Assembly: GCF_003945385.1 (NCBI RefSeq)
Contig: NZ_AP018920.1
Span: forward strand, 3,720,001 to 3,784,000
Direction: 5' to 3'
Origin: Pseudonocardia autotrophica
GTDB taxonomy: Bacteria; Actinomycetota; Actinomycetes; Mycobacteriales; Pseudonocardiaceae
Length of the DNA stretch: 64,000 nucleotides
Shown: positions 53,018-63,317 of the stretch, piece by piece
Position numbering within the stretch: the stretch's first letter is position 1
How the letters are laid out: each line of letters begins with the position of its first letter
Position numbers and translations under genes: made by a program
The notes under the pieces: generated by a model
Seen by the model: only the letters and a program-made list of their open reading frames with translations
Databases searched by the model: none
What the model was told of the DNA's origin: nothing

Positions 53018-53036
53018 CGAGGTAAGGGTGCCCTGA
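53018..53036 (+). promoter_or_regulatory. Weak iron-box-like sequence upstream of the small zinc-ribbon genes
   Basis: CGAGGTAAGGGTGCCCTGA matches the IdeR/DtxR consensus at 13 of 19 positions and contains the dyad AGGG-TG-CCCT. It lies 49 bp before the ATG at 53085. The match is weak in the right half. Confidence 0.25.
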
Positions 53037-53084
53037 GCAAGCATGGTGGATCCGACTCCGACAGCTCCCCGGGGGCCGTGAACG

Positions 53085-53273
53085 ATGATCATGCTCTGCG
53101 AACGGTGCTACGGCCCGATCGATCCCGACACCGAGGGCCACTACCGGCTCTCGCACATCGACCACGCCGACTCCGCCGGCAACATCACCTGGCGCGAGGC
53201 GGCCGTGCACACCGCAGCCTGTGCGGCGGCCGGCAGCCGGTTCACCGCCGAGTGGCAGGACCGCGCGGCATGA
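53085..53273 (+). CDS. Small zinc-ribbon-like protein A
   Basis: A 62-residue protein without known family. It has LCERCYGPID with Cys5-x2-Cys8 and later His42-x3-Cys46 (VHTAAC), a set that could hold one zinc. The next gene encodes a similar protein and overlaps it by 4 bp (ATGA), so both are made together. ATG at 53091 is an alternative start that keeps the Cys motif. It is divergent from the YhaO-type nuclease gene. Confidence 0.6.
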   Translation: MIMLCERCYGPIDPDTEGHYRLSHIDHADSAGNITWREAAVHTAACAAAGSRFTAEWQDRAA

Positions 53274-53497
53274 CCCGCCACCCGCTCTGCGAGCGGTGCT
53301 GGAACCCGATCGACCGCACCGCGGAGCCGCTCCGGATGAACACCCTGTGCGGTGTCGCAGCGGACGGCGCCCCGGCGCGGACGTTCGTGCACGCGCTGCC
53401 CTGCCTGGCACCGGACACCGGCGACTGGGACGCCGCCCGGCGCGGCCTGTCCCCCGCTGCCGTCCGGCACGCGGCCGCGCGCGCCGACCACCGCTGA
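53270..53497 (+). CDS. Small zinc-ribbon-like protein B
   Basis: A 75-residue protein sharing the LCERCxxPID opening (Cys7, Cys10) and the His41-x3-Cys45 pair (VHALPC) with the protein encoded just upstream. The spacing between the two pairs differs by three residues. The likeness points to tandem duplication and divergence. The C-terminus is Arg/Ala-rich. It may be a nucleic-acid-binding or adaptor protein, but no function can be assigned. Its stop is 17 bp from the convergent nhaA stop. Confidence 0.6.
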   Translation: MTRHPLCERCWNPIDRTAEPLRMNTLCGVAADGAPARTFVHALPCLAPDTGDWDAARRGLSPAAVRHAAARADHR

Positions 53498-53514
53498 CCG
53501 GGGCCCCGAGCGGC

Positions 53515-54765
53515 TCAGGAGCGCTCGCGGTCCTCGGCGAGCCGCCGGTGGTGGGCGTTGCGGATCCGCAACAGCACCGTCGCCAGCAGCACCGCGGTCA
53601 CCGAGCCGGTCAGTACCCCGATCTTGACGTGATCGTCCTCCGGGGTCCCGGTGCCGAACGCCAGCTCACCCACCAGCAGCGACACGGTGAACCCGATCCC
53701 GGCGAGCTGGGCCAGCCCGAGCAGGTCCCACCAGCCCAGGTCGTCGGAGAGCCGGGCCCGGGTGAACCGCTGCACCAGCCAGGTCGAGCCGAGCACGCCG
53801 ACCGTCTTGCCCAGCACCAGCCCGGCGATGATGCCCTGCGTCACCGGGTCGGCGAGTGCGGCGCCGATCCCACCGCCGTCGACGACCGACACCCCGGCGG
53901 CGAAGAAGGCGAACACCGGCACCGCGATCCCGGCCGAGATCGGCCGGACGAGGTGCTCGATCCGCTCCGCGGGCGATCGCCGCCCGGGATCGGGCCGCTC
54001 GCCGCGCCGGGCCAGAACGGGCACGGTGAAACCGAGCAGCACCCCGGCGACGGTGGCGTGCACACCGCAGGCGTGCACCAGCGCCCAGGTCAGTGCGGCG
54101 AGCGGCAGCAGCAGCCACCAGGCCCGCAGACCGCGCTGCACGGCCAGCGCGAACAGCCCGAGCGGGACCAGCGCCAGCAGCAGCGGCGCGAATGACAGGT
54201 CGTCGGTGTAGAACACCGCGATGATCGAGATGGCCAGCAGGTCGTCGACGACGGCCAGGGTCAGCAGGAACATCCGCAGCGCCGGCGGCAGGCTGCTGCC
54301 GATCACCGCCAGCACGGCCAGCGCGAACGCGATGTCGGTGGCCGTCGGGATCGCCCAGCCGACCAGCGCGTCCGGGTTGGCCAGGTTGATCGCCACGTAG
54401 ATCAGCGCCGGGGCGATCATCCCGCCGACCGCGGCGGCGACCGGCAGCACCGCTTTCGCCGGGTCCCGCAGGTCGCCGGCCAGGAACTCGCGTTTGAGCT
54501 CCAGCCCGACGACGAAGAAGAAGATCGCGAGCAGCCCGTCCGCGGCCCAGGTCGCGACCGTGAGATCCAGGTGCAGCGCCGCCGGGCCGACCGAGAACCC
54601 GGAGAGCGCGAAGTAGGCGTCGCGCCATGGCGAGTTCGCCAGTACCAGCGCCAGCACGGCGGCGCCGACCAGCAGGAATCCGCCGACGGACTCGCCCCGC
54701 AGGGCGTCGGCGATACGGGTGAGCGGGTGCGAGGTCTTTACGGGGCTCCGGGGGTCGGCGGGCAT
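53515..54765 (-). CDS. nhaA: Na+/H+ antiporter NhaA
   Basis: A 416-residue antiporter with about twelve helices. The ion-binding pair of aspartates is in [10 protein letters not shown], and [12 protein letters not shown] carries the other essential Asp. [20 protein letters not shown] near residue 80 is the usual pH-sensor region. It exports Na+ in exchange for protons. It lies downstream of edd-eda on the same strand but is separated from them by a hairpin, so it is probably expressed on its own. A CPA1 antiporter at 23141-24733 gives a second system. Confidence 0.92.
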   Translation of the reverse strand: MPADPRSPVKTSHPLTRIADALRGESVGGFLLVGAAVLALVLANSPWRDAYFALSGFSVGPAALHLDLTVATWAADGLLAIFFFVVGLELKREFLAGDLRDPAKAVLPVAAAVGGMIAPALIYVAINLANPDALVGWAIPTATDIAFALAVLAVIGSSLPPALRMFLLTLAVVDDLLAISIIAVFYTDDLSFAPLLLALVPLGLFALAVQRGLRAWWLLLPLAALTWALVHACGVHATVAGVLLGFTVPVLARRGERPDPGRRSPAERIEHLVRPISAGIAVPVFAFFAAGVSVVDGGGIGAALADPVTQGIIAGLVLGKTVGVLGSTWLVQRFTRARLSDDLGWWDLLGLAQLAGIGFTVSLLVGELAFGTGTPEDDHVKIGVLTGSVTAVLLATVLLRIRNAHHRRLAEDRERS

Positions 54766-54787
54766 GCGTCATCGATCGCCGACCAGA

Positions 54788-54807
54788 CTTCCCGGCACAC
54801 CGGGAAG
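54788..54807 (-). terminator. Hairpin after eda
   Basis: Perfect 8-bp arms CTTCCCGG (54788-54795) and CCGGGAAG (54800-54807) with a 4-nt loop lie just after the eda stop and before nhaA. Confidence 0.65.
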
Positions 54808-54811
54808 GACT

Positions 54812-55429
54812 CTAGCCCAGTGCCGCCGCGGCCGCCGCGAGGGACCGGATCCGGTCCCAGTCCCCGGCCGCCACCAGGTCGGACGGGGTGAGCCACGACC
54901 CGCCGACGCAGGACACGTTGGGCAGCGCGAGGTAGTCCGGCGCGCTGGCCACGGTGATCCCGCCGGTCGGGCAGAACCGCAGGTCCGGCAGCGGGCCGGC
55001 GACCGAGCGGAGGAACGGGCGCCCGCCGGCCGCCTCGGCCGGGAAGAACTTCATCGCGGTGTGCCCACGCTCGGCGACGGCCAGCATCTCCGAGATCGAC
55101 GAGGTGCCCGGCAGCAGATCGAGCCCGGAGTCCTCCATCGCGTCCAGCAGTCGCGGGGTGGCGCCCGGGCTGACCAGGAAACGCGCCCCGGCGTCGACCG
55201 AGAGCCGCACGTCGGCCGGGGTGCGGACGGTGCCGGTCCCGACGACGGCGTCCGGCACCTCGGCGACGATCCGGCGGACCGCCTCGGCGGCTGCCGGGGT
55301 CCGCAGGGTCACCTCGATCACCGGCAGTCCGCCGTCGACCAGTGCGCGGGCCAGCGGGACGGCCGATCCGGCGTCGTCCAGCACGACCACCGGTACGACC
55401 GGGGCCAGTTCCAGCAGCTTCTCGCTCAT
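54812..55429 (-). CDS. eda: 2-keto-3-deoxy-6-phosphogluconate (KDPG) aldolase
   Basis: A 205-residue class I aldolase that splits KDPG into pyruvate and glyceraldehyde-3-phosphate. The Schiff-base lysine is Lys127 in MKFFPAE, and Glu39 and Arg43 lie in [16 protein letters not shown] binds phosphate. The ATG at 55429 is 8 bp after the edd stop with GAGAGGAAC as ribosome site, so edd and eda form an operon. Confidence 0.93.
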   Translation of the reverse strand: MSEKLLELAPVVPVVVLDDAGSAVPLARALVDGGLPVIEVTLRTPAAAEAVRRIVAEVPDAVVGTGTVRTPADVRLSVDAGARFLVSPGATPRLLDAMEDSGLDLLPGTSSISEMLAVAERGHTAMKFFPAEAAGGRPFLRSVAGPLPDLRFCPTGGITVASAPDYLALPNVSCVGGSWLTPSDLVAAGDWDRIRSLAAAAAALG

Positions 55430-55437
55430 GGTTCCTC

Positions 55438-57279
<1,842 letters not shown>

Positions 57280-57350
57280 GATGCGTCCATCTCCTGAGGG
57301 GTGGTGGGCGGAGGTGCCGAACCGGGCGGAGCGCGCCCGCCATCTGCACT

Positions 57351-57388
57351 CTAACGAGACTATTACGTACTCACAAGACGTTAGTCTC
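57351..57388. promoter_or_regulatory. Nested dyads in the edd/ROK divergent promoter
   Basis: Two perfect inverted repeats interleave: CTAACG (57351-57356) with CGTTAG (57379-57384), and GAGACTA (57356-57362) with TAGTCTC (57382-57388). The element is AT-rich against its surroundings and centred about 50-70 bp from both genes. It is the likely ROK operator. Confidence 0.6.
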
Positions 57389-57402
57389 AGTCGATCGGCG
57401 TT

Positions 57403-57436
57403 TTGCCAGCTCAAAGCCCTGTGGTTGACTGGACGA
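57403..57436 (+). promoter_or_regulatory. Probable promoter of the ROK regulator gene
   Basis: TTGCCA (57403-57408) and TTGACT (57425-57430) are 16 bp apart; the second ends 6 nt before the ATG at 57437, suggesting a leaderless transcript. Confidence 0.4.
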
Positions 57437-58768
57437 ATGCGAGGACGCACCCCGACCAGCGCGCCCGCCACCGCGGGCGAGATCTTCCGGCTGGTCCGGG
57501 ACGGCACCGCCGCGACCCGGACCGAGATCGGCCGGGAGACCGGGCTGTCCCGGACGGCCGTCGCGGCCCGTGTCGACCGGTTGCTGGCCGACGGTCTCGT
57601 CACCGAGGTGGTGGGTGCCGCCGCCACCGGTGGGCGGCCCGCCGCCCGGCTCGAGTTCAACGCCGCCGGCGGCACCGTGCTCGCGGTGTCGGTCGGCGTC
57701 AGCCGGAGCAAGGCCGCGGTCTGCGATCTCACCGGTGCCGTCCAGGCCGAGGCCGTGGTCGACCTGCCCGCCTCGGTCGGGCCGCATCGCCTGCTCGGCG
57801 ACGCCGTCGCCACGCTGGAGAAGCTGCTGGGCGACGCCGGCGCCGAGGACGCCGGGATCCGCGGGCTCGGGCTCTCCATCCCGGGCACCGTCGACGACCG
57901 CAACGGCTGGTCGGTGGGCGTCCCCTCGCTGCCCGGCTGGGAGCGGATCCCGCTGCCGCCGCTGCTGACCGAGCGCTTCCCGGTGCCGGTGCGGGTGGAC
58001 AACGACGTGAACGTGATGGCGCTCGCCGAGCACGCCGCGCATCCCGACGTCGACGACCTGCTGATGGTGAAGATCGGCTCCGGGGTCGGCGCGGGGCTGG
58101 TGTCCGGCGGGGCCCTGCAGCGCGGCGCCTGGGGCGCGGCCGGCGAGATCGGGCACATCCCGGTGCACGACGGCCCGGGGATCGGCTGCGGTTGCGGCAA
58201 CATCGACTGCCTGGAGGTGCTGGCCTCGGGCCGGGCGCTGGTGCGCGACCTGTCGGTCGGGCGCCCGGACGGCGACGTCGGCTCGATCGCCGACGTCGTC
58301 GCGCTGGTCAAGCAGGGCGATCCGGATGCGGTCCGGCTGGTCCGGATCGCCGGGCGCAGGCTCGGCGAGGTGCTGGCCGCGGCGGTGAACCTGGTGAACC
58401 CGGCGCTGGTGGCGATCGGAGGTGACCTCGTCGGTGCTTTCGATCCGCTGGTCGCCGGTGTCCGCGAGGCGATCTACCGGCGGTCGATGGCCACCGCGAC
58501 GCAGAGCCTGCGGATCGAGCCCGGATTGCTCAGCGGACGCAGCGGCGTGATCGGCTGCGCGATCCTGGTGCTCGACGAGGTGCTCTCGGCGGCCGCGGTG
58601 GATCGCGCGGTGCGCACCGCGGCGGGCCGCGCAGACAACACCGCGGCGAGCCGCGCAGACGACACCGCGGCGAGCCCCGCAGACAACACAGCGGCGAACC
58701 GCGCAGAGGGTGCAGACAGCGCAGGCGGTGCAGCGGCGGGCCGTGCCGACACCGCGGCCGGCGGCTGA
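57437..58768 (+). CDS. ROK family transcriptional regulator
   Basis: A 443-residue protein: an N-terminal winged helix (about residues 12-65, [20 protein letters not shown]) joined to a ROK sugar-kinase-like domain. The ROK zinc site is seen in [16 protein letters not shown] at about 249-264. The gene is divergent from edd-eda and probably represses them, with a sugar or sugar acid as inducer. Residues 394-443 are an Ala/Asp-rich tail with four octapeptide repeats, beyond the ROK fold. ATG at 57437 is chosen because of the promoter spacing. Confidence 0.85.
   Translation: MRGRTPTSAPATAGEIFRLVRDGTAATRTEIGRETGLSRTAVAARVDRLLADGLVTEVVGAAATGGRPAARLEFNAAGGTVLAVSVGVSRSKAAVCDLTGAVQAEAVVDLPASVGPHRLLGDAVATLEKLLGDAGAEDAGIRGLGLSIPGTVDDRNGWSVGVPSLPGWERIPLPPLLTERFPVPVRVDNDVNVMALAEHAAHPDVDDLLMVKIGSGVGAGLVSGGALQRGAWGAAGEIGHIPVHDGPGIGCGCGNIDCLEVLASGRALVRDLSVGRPDGDVGSIADVVALVKQGDPDAVRLVRIAGRRLGEVLAAAVNLVNPALVAIGGDLVGAFDPLVAGVREAIYRRSMATATQSLRIEPGLLSGRSGVIGCAILVLDEVLSAAAVDRAVRTAAGRADNTAASRADDTAASPADNTAANRAEGADSAGGAAAGRADTAAGG
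58616..58711 (+). repeat. 24-bp in-frame repeat at the ROK gene end, 4 copies
   Basis: Four consecutive 24-bp units encode [24 protein letters not shown] and TAANRAEG. They lie at the 3' end of the gene close to the convergent GNAT gene. Confidence 0.85.
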
Positions 58769-58805
58769 TCACACAGTCGGCGGCCGGGCACCAGCCTGCG
58801 GCCGA

Positions 58806-59588
58806 TCATGCAGACGTCGGCTCAACCGAGCATCGGGCGGAGGGTGGCCGGCTACCCGGCCTGCCTGCCGGCCGGCCGGCCGGGGAGCGCAGCAGGTCGA
58901 AGCGCATGTCCCGGGCCACCACGAAGCCCATGTCCCGGTACAGCCGGATGGCGCCGGTGTTCACCGCGGACGCGTGCAGCAGTGGCCGCTCACCGCGTGC
59001 CACGATCCCGGCGGCGACCGCGCCCACCAGCCGCCGGGCGAGGCCCTTGCCGCGGAAGTCCGGGTCGGTGCACACGGCGCTGATCTCGGTCGCGCCCGCC
59101 GCGCCCGGCCCGCCGATGCGCATCCGCTCCCCCGCCATCGCGATCAGCCTGCCGTCGTGCCGGAATCCGAGGAACCCGCCGAGCTCGGCGGTGCGGGCCA
59201 GCCACGGCCCCGGCTCGGTGCGGGCGGTCAGCTCCGCCATCTCGGCCCGGTCGGCCGGGCCCAGCTCGATCGCGTCGTCGTCCGGCTCACCCGGCACGCC
59301 GGAGCCGTCCATCTGGACACCGGGGAACGCCCGCTCCAGCTCCCAGCCCGCCGGCAGCTCCGGTGGCCCGTCCCCCGCGCGGACCAGGACGACCGGGTTG
59401 CCCGGCCCGCAGAGCACTGCCAGGTCGGACCAGTCGTCGTGGGTGGGGGCGAGCGGCATCCCGCCGAACGGGGAGACCTCCCGGTCGAAGCGGGCCGCCC
59501 GCCCGCGGACCGAGCCGAACTCGCGCAGCCTGCCGGTCAGGGTGTCCGGGACCGGGTTGCGCAGGGCGGTATCGAGATCGGCGTGCAC
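58806..59588 (-). CDS. GNAT family N-acetyltransferase
   Basis: A 260-residue protein whose C-terminal half is a GNAT domain: EISAVCTDPDFRGKGLARRL contains the acetyl-CoA pyrophosphate loop (RGKGLA), followed by LLHASAVNTGAIRLYRDMGF. The N-terminal half is a divergent domain of about 110 residues. The tail is Pro/Arg-rich. I use GTG at 59588, as CAGGAT lies 6 nt upstream on the minus strand; an in-frame GTG at 59612 is possible. It is convergent with the ROK gene and divergent from galK. Substrate unknown. Confidence 0.75.
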   Translation of the reverse strand: MHADLDTALRNPVPDTLTGRLREFGSVRGRAARFDREVSPFGGMPLAPTHDDWSDLAVLCGPGNPVVLVRAGDGPPELPAGWELERAFPGVQMDGSGVPGEPDDDAIELGPADRAEMAELTARTEPGPWLARTAELGGFLGFRHDGRLIAMAGERMRIGGPGAAGATEISAVCTDPDFRGKGLARRLVGAVAAGIVARGERPLLHASAVNTGAIRLYRDMGFVVARDMRFDLLRSPAGRPAGRPGSRPPSARCSVEPTSA

Positions 59589-59710
59589 ACTGCGATCCTG
59601 CACCGGCGGCACCGGTCCCGGGACCGCGGGGCGCTGTCGGTGTCCGGCGGTGCTTGTCGGCGCAAGCCGGTTCCGTCTGCGCCGTCAGTACCTGTCGTGC
59701 CCGGCAGCCC

Positions 59711-59800
59711 TGGCCGGTGCCGGTCGGCGCCGGGCAGTGCCGGTCGGTGCTGGTCAGTGCTGGTCGGCGCCGGGCAGTGCTGGTCAGTGCCTGTCAGCGC
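59711..59800. repeat. 10-bp degenerate tandem array upstream of galK, 9 copies
   Basis: Nine consecutive decamers fit roughly (T/C)(G/T)G(G/T)C(A/G)G(T/C)GC, for example CGGTCGGCGC, CGGGCAGTGC and TGGTCAGTGC. The period is exactly 10 bp, and the array ends 12 bp before the galK ribosome site. Confidence 0.85.
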
Positions 59801-59825
59801 CCGTCACATCTTGAGGAGCATTGCG

Positions 59826-60938
59826 ATGTCCACCGAGCCCGCGCCGTCCGCCGGGGCCTGGTTCGCGCCCGGCCGGGTCAACCTGATCGGCGAGCACACC
59901 GACTACAACGACGGGTTCGTGCTGCCGTTCGCGCTGCCGCACCGGGCCGTGGTCACGGCGTCGGCGGCGGCCGGCCGGACCGGCCGGGTGCACTCGGCGC
60001 AGCAGGACGCCGTCGTCGAGTTCTCCGCGCCGACCGTGGTCCCGGGTGAGGTGACCGGCTGGGCCGCCTACGTGGCGGGCACGTGCTGGGCGTTCCGCGA
60101 GGCGGGACACCCGGTCGGCGAGGTCGACCTGTGGCTCGACTCGGACGTGCCGGTCGGGGCGGGGCTCTCCTCATCGGCGGCGGTGGAGTGCGCGGTCGGG
60201 GTCGCGCTGGCCGGGCTCGCCGGAGTGTCGGTCGACCCGACCGGGCTGGCCCGGATCGCCAGGCGCGCGGAGAACGAGTTCGTCGGCGCGCCCACCGGCG
60301 GCATGGACCAGATGGCATCGATGCACGGCAGGTCCGGCCGGCTGGTCTTCCTCGACACCCGCGACGACACCGTGCAGCTGGTGCCGTTCGACCCACCGGC
60401 GCACGGGCTGGAACTGCTGGTGATCGACTCGCGGGCACCGCACGCGCACGCGGACGGCGAGTACGGCGCCCGCCGGGCCGACTGCGAGGCCGCGGCCGCC
60501 GCACTCGGGGTGCCCGCGCTGCGCGACGCGCGCCTCACCGACCTCGCGACGCTGACCGACGACCGGATCCGGCGCCGGGCCCGGCACGTGATCACCGAGA
60601 ACGACCGGGTGCGCGAGGTGGTGGCGCTGCTCTCCGGCGGCGCCGACCCACGGGAGATCGGGCCACTGCTGGACGCTTCGCACCGCTCGATGCGCGACGA
60701 CTTCGAGATCACCGTCCCGCACGTGGACGTGGCGGTGCAGGCGGCCCGTGCCGGCGGCGCGATCGGGGCCCGGATGACCGGCGGCGGCTTCGGCGGCTGC
60801 GTGATCGCGCTGTGCGACGCCGATCGGGTCGACGCGGTGACCTCGGCGGTGCGGGCGGCCTACACCGAACGCGGCTGGGCCGAGCCGGTGGTGTTCCCCG
60901 GCCGTCCGAGTGACGGTGCCGGACGCCTCCCTGGTTAG
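59826..60938 (+). CDS. galK: Galactokinase
   Basis: A 370-residue GHMP kinase that phosphorylates galactose at C1. The signature APGRVNLIGEHTDYNDGFVLP lies near residue 15, VPVGAGLSSSAAVE is the ATP loop, and TGGGFGGCVIALC is the third motif. The ATG at 59826 follows GAGGAG (59813-59818). It precedes zwf, with a candidate promoter between them. galT and galE are not in the window. An unusual decamer array lies just upstream. Confidence 0.92.
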   Translation: MSTEPAPSAGAWFAPGRVNLIGEHTDYNDGFVLPFALPHRAVVTASAAAGRTGRVHSAQQDAVVEFSAPTVVPGEVTGWAAYVAGTCWAFREAGHPVGEVDLWLDSDVPVGAGLSSSAAVECAVGVALAGLAGVSVDPTGLARIARRAENEFVGAPTGGMDQMASMHGRSGRLVFLDTRDDTVQLVPFDPPAHGLELLVIDSRAPHAHADGEYGARRADCEAAAAALGVPALRDARLTDLATLTDDRIRRRARHVITENDRVREVVALLSGGADPREIGPLLDASHRSMRDDFEITVPHVDVAVQAARAGGAIGARMTGGGFGGCVIALCDADRVDAVTSAVRAAYTERGWAEPVVFPGRPSDGAGRLPG

Positions 60939-60941
60939 GCT

Positions 60942-60970
60942 TTTAAGAGTCCGATCGGAATCGGTACAGT
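60942..60970 (+). promoter_or_regulatory. Candidate zwf promoter with central palindrome
   Basis: TTTAAG (60942-60947) and TACAGT (60965-60970) are spaced by 17 bp. The 10-bp palindrome TCCGATCGGA (60950-60959) lies in the spacer and could be an operator. Confidence 0.4.
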
Positions 60971-61038
60971 ACGGAAGGGCTGCCCCGAGTGGCGGTCCGA
61001 CAGGCACCTCTGTTCCCGATCGATCGAGGAGACGGCTC

Positions 61039-62571
61039 GTGCCGCATCCGTACCCGCATCCGCACCCGCATCCCGTCATGGACCCCGCCGACATCGTCGT
61101 GTTCGGCGGCACCGGCGATCTCGCCATGCGCAAGCTCCTACCTTCGCTCTACCTGCGCGACCGCGACGACCAGCTCGCCGCGGGCACCCGGATCGTCGCC
61201 GTCTCCCGCTCCGGTCTCGACGACGCCGGGTACCGGGACAAGGTCGACTCCGAGCTGCGGGCCACCGCCCCCCGCTGGGCCGGGGCCGACGTGTGCACCG
61301 ACGACGCGGTGCACGAGCGGTTCCTGAGCAGGCTGCACCACGTGACCCTGGACGTCGCCGACTCCGACTGGTCCGTCCTGGCCGAGCTGCTCGGCCCGCA
61401 GGACCAGCGGATCCGGGTGCTCTACCTGGCGTCGGCGCCGCAGCTGTTCGGCCGGATCTGCGTGGGCAGCGCCGCCGCGGGCATCGTCGACGACCGCACC
61501 CGGGTGGTGCTGGAGAAGCCGCTGGGCCACGACCTCGCCTCCGCCCGCGCGATCAACGACGAGGTCGGCTCGGTGTTCGCCGAGGAGCAGATCTTCCGGA
61601 TCGACCACTACCTCGGCAAGGAGACCGTGCAGAACCTGCTGGTCCTGCGCTTCGGCAACTCGCTGTTCGAGCCGTTGTGGAACGCGGGTCAGATCGACCA
61701 CGTGCAGATCACCGTGTCCGAGTCGATCGGCGTCGGTAACCGGGCCGACTACTACGACGGCAGCGGCGCGCTGCGCGACATGGTGCAGAACCACCTGTTG
61801 CAGCTGCTCTGTCTGGTCGCGATGGAACCGCCCGCCCGGATCGACGGCGAGGGCGTGCGCAACGAGAAGCTCAAGGTGCTGCAGTCGCTGAAGCCGCTCG
61901 ACGGCCCCGACGTCGTCCGGGACACGGTGCGCGGGCAGTACACCGAGGGCCTGGTCGACGGCTCCGCGGTGCCCGGCTACGCCACCGAGCTGGCCGAGTC
62001 CCGCGCCGGGACCCCGCGCGAGCGCGAGCGGTCGGCCACCGAGACGTTCGTCGCGCTGCGCGCCGAGGTCGCCAACTGGCGCTGGGCGGGCGTGCCCTTC
62101 TACCTGCGCACCGGCAAGCGGATGGCCACCCACGCCTCGGAGATCGTGGTGCAGTTCAAGCCGGTCCCGCACTCGATCTTCCCGGCGTTCGGCGAGGAGA
62201 TCCCGGCGAACCGTCTGGTGCTGCGCCTGCAGCCCGACGAGGGGGTGCCGCTGCACATGACCGCCAAGCAGCCCGGCCCCGGCGGGATCCGGCCGATCCC
62301 GGCTCCGCTGGACCTGTCGTTCGCCCGCACCTTCGGCGATCGGCTGCCCGACGCCTACGAGCGGCTGCTGATGGATGTGCTGCGCGGCAACCCGACCCTG
62401 TTCATGCGCCGGGACGAGATCGAGGCGGCCTGGACCTGGGCGGAGCCGATCCTGCGCACCTGGGAGTCCACCGACCAGCGCCCACGGCCGTACGCGGCGG
62501 GCAGCAACGGCCCGGCCTCGGCCACCGCACTGGTCGAACGCGACTGCCGGGCCTGGCACGAGGACTACTGA
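61039..62571 (+). CDS. zwf: Glucose-6-phosphate 1-dehydrogenase
   Basis: A 510-residue enzyme oxidising glucose-6-phosphate to 6-phosphogluconolactone. The NAD(P) motif FGGTGDLAMRKLLPSLY is near residue 24, the active-site RIDHYLGKETVQN is in the middle and FYLRTGKRM follows. GTG at 61039 is set by GAGGAG at 61026-61031. The N-terminus has an odd His-Pro run (PHPYPHPHPHP). The gene ends by overlapping the convergent cobM by 7 bp. With edd and eda it supplies the Entner-Doudoroff route; a 6-phosphogluconolactonase is not in the window. Confidence 0.93.
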   Translation: MPHPYPHPHPHPVMDPADIVVFGGTGDLAMRKLLPSLYLRDRDDQLAAGTRIVAVSRSGLDDAGYRDKVDSELRATAPRWAGADVCTDDAVHERFLSRLHHVTLDVADSDWSVLAELLGPQDQRIRVLYLASAPQLFGRICVGSAAAGIVDDRTRVVLEKPLGHDLASARAINDEVGSVFAEEQIFRIDHYLGKETVQNLLVLRFGNSLFEPLWNAGQIDHVQITVSESIGVGNRADYYDGSGALRDMVQNHLLQLLCLVAMEPPARIDGEGVRNEKLKVLQSLKPLDGPDVVRDTVRGQYTEGLVDGSAVPGYATELAESRAGTPRERERSATETFVALRAEVANWRWAGVPFYLRTGKRMATHASEIVVQFKPVPHSIFPAFGEEIPANRLVLRLQPDEGVPLHMTAKQPGPGGIRPIPAPLDLSFARTFGDRLPDAYERLLMDVLRGNPTLFMRRDEIEAAWTWAEPILRTWESTDQRPRPYAAGSNGPASATALVERDCRAWHEDY

Positions 62572-63317
62572 GGCCGGTCCCGGCAGCGGTCGTGGGAGTA
62601 CAGGTGCGAGTCGGGGAAGTGCCGGGCGGCCAGCGCCTCACCGACGATGATCACCGCCGTGCGCTCGATACCCGCCTCGCGGACCGCCTTCGGCATCCCC
62701 TGCAGGGTGCCGCGCAGCACGATCTCGTGCGCCCGTGAGGCGTGCGCGACCACCGCGGCCGGGCAGTCGCCGCCGTACGCGGGGGCGAGCGCGTCGACGG
62801 CCTCGTCGATCCGATGCACGGCCAGGTGCAGCACCACGGTGCCACCGGCCTTCCCGAGCGAGGCGAGGTCCTCGGCGGGCGGCATCGGGGTGGCCCGGGC
62901 GGCGACCCGGGTGAGCGTGACGGTCTGCGCGACCGTGGGGACGGTCAGCTCCCGGCCCAGCGCGGCGGCCGCCGCGGCGTAGGCGGGGACCCCGGGGCAG
63001 ACGTCGTAGGGCACACCCTCGATCTCCAGCCGGCGCATCTGCTCGGCCATCGCGGAGAACACCGACGGATCGCCGGAGGCGAGCCGGGCGACGTCCAGGC
63101 CGTGCCGGTGCGCCCGGACCATCTCGTCGATGATCTCGTCCAGCGTCATCAGCGCGGTGTCGACGGTGCGTGCGCCCGGCGGGCAGATGTCCAGCATCTC
63201 CGGCGGGACCAGGCTGCCCGCGTACAGACAGACCGGGGCGGCCGCGATCAGGTCCCTGGCCCGCAGGGTCAGCAGGTCCACCGCACCCGGCCCGGCCCCG
63301 ATGAAGTGCACCGTCAC
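62565..63317 (-). CDS. cobM: Precorrin-4 C11-methyltransferase
   Basis: A 250-residue SAM-dependent uroporphyrin-III-methylase-like enzyme of the aerobic or anaerobic cobalamin route. [21 protein letters not shown] at the start and [16 protein letters not shown] are family blocks; [11 protein letters not shown] is typical of CobM/CbiF. The GTG overlaps the cobL stop by 4 bp. It is transcribed from a cobalamin gene cluster that continues beyond the window. Its 3' end overlaps zwf. Confidence 0.9.
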   Translation of the reverse strand: MTVHFIGAGPGAVDLLTLRARDLIAAAPVCLYAGSLVPPEMLDICPPGARTVDTALMTLDEIIDEMVRAHRHGLDVARLASGDPSVFSAMAEQMRRLEIEGVPYDVCPGVPAYAAAAAALGRELTVPTVAQTVTLTRVAARATPMPPAEDLASLGKAGGTVVLHLAVHRIDEAVDALAPAYGGDCPAAVVAHASRAHEIVLRGTLQGMPKAVREAGIERTAVIIVGEALAARHFPDSHLYSHDRCRDRPQ

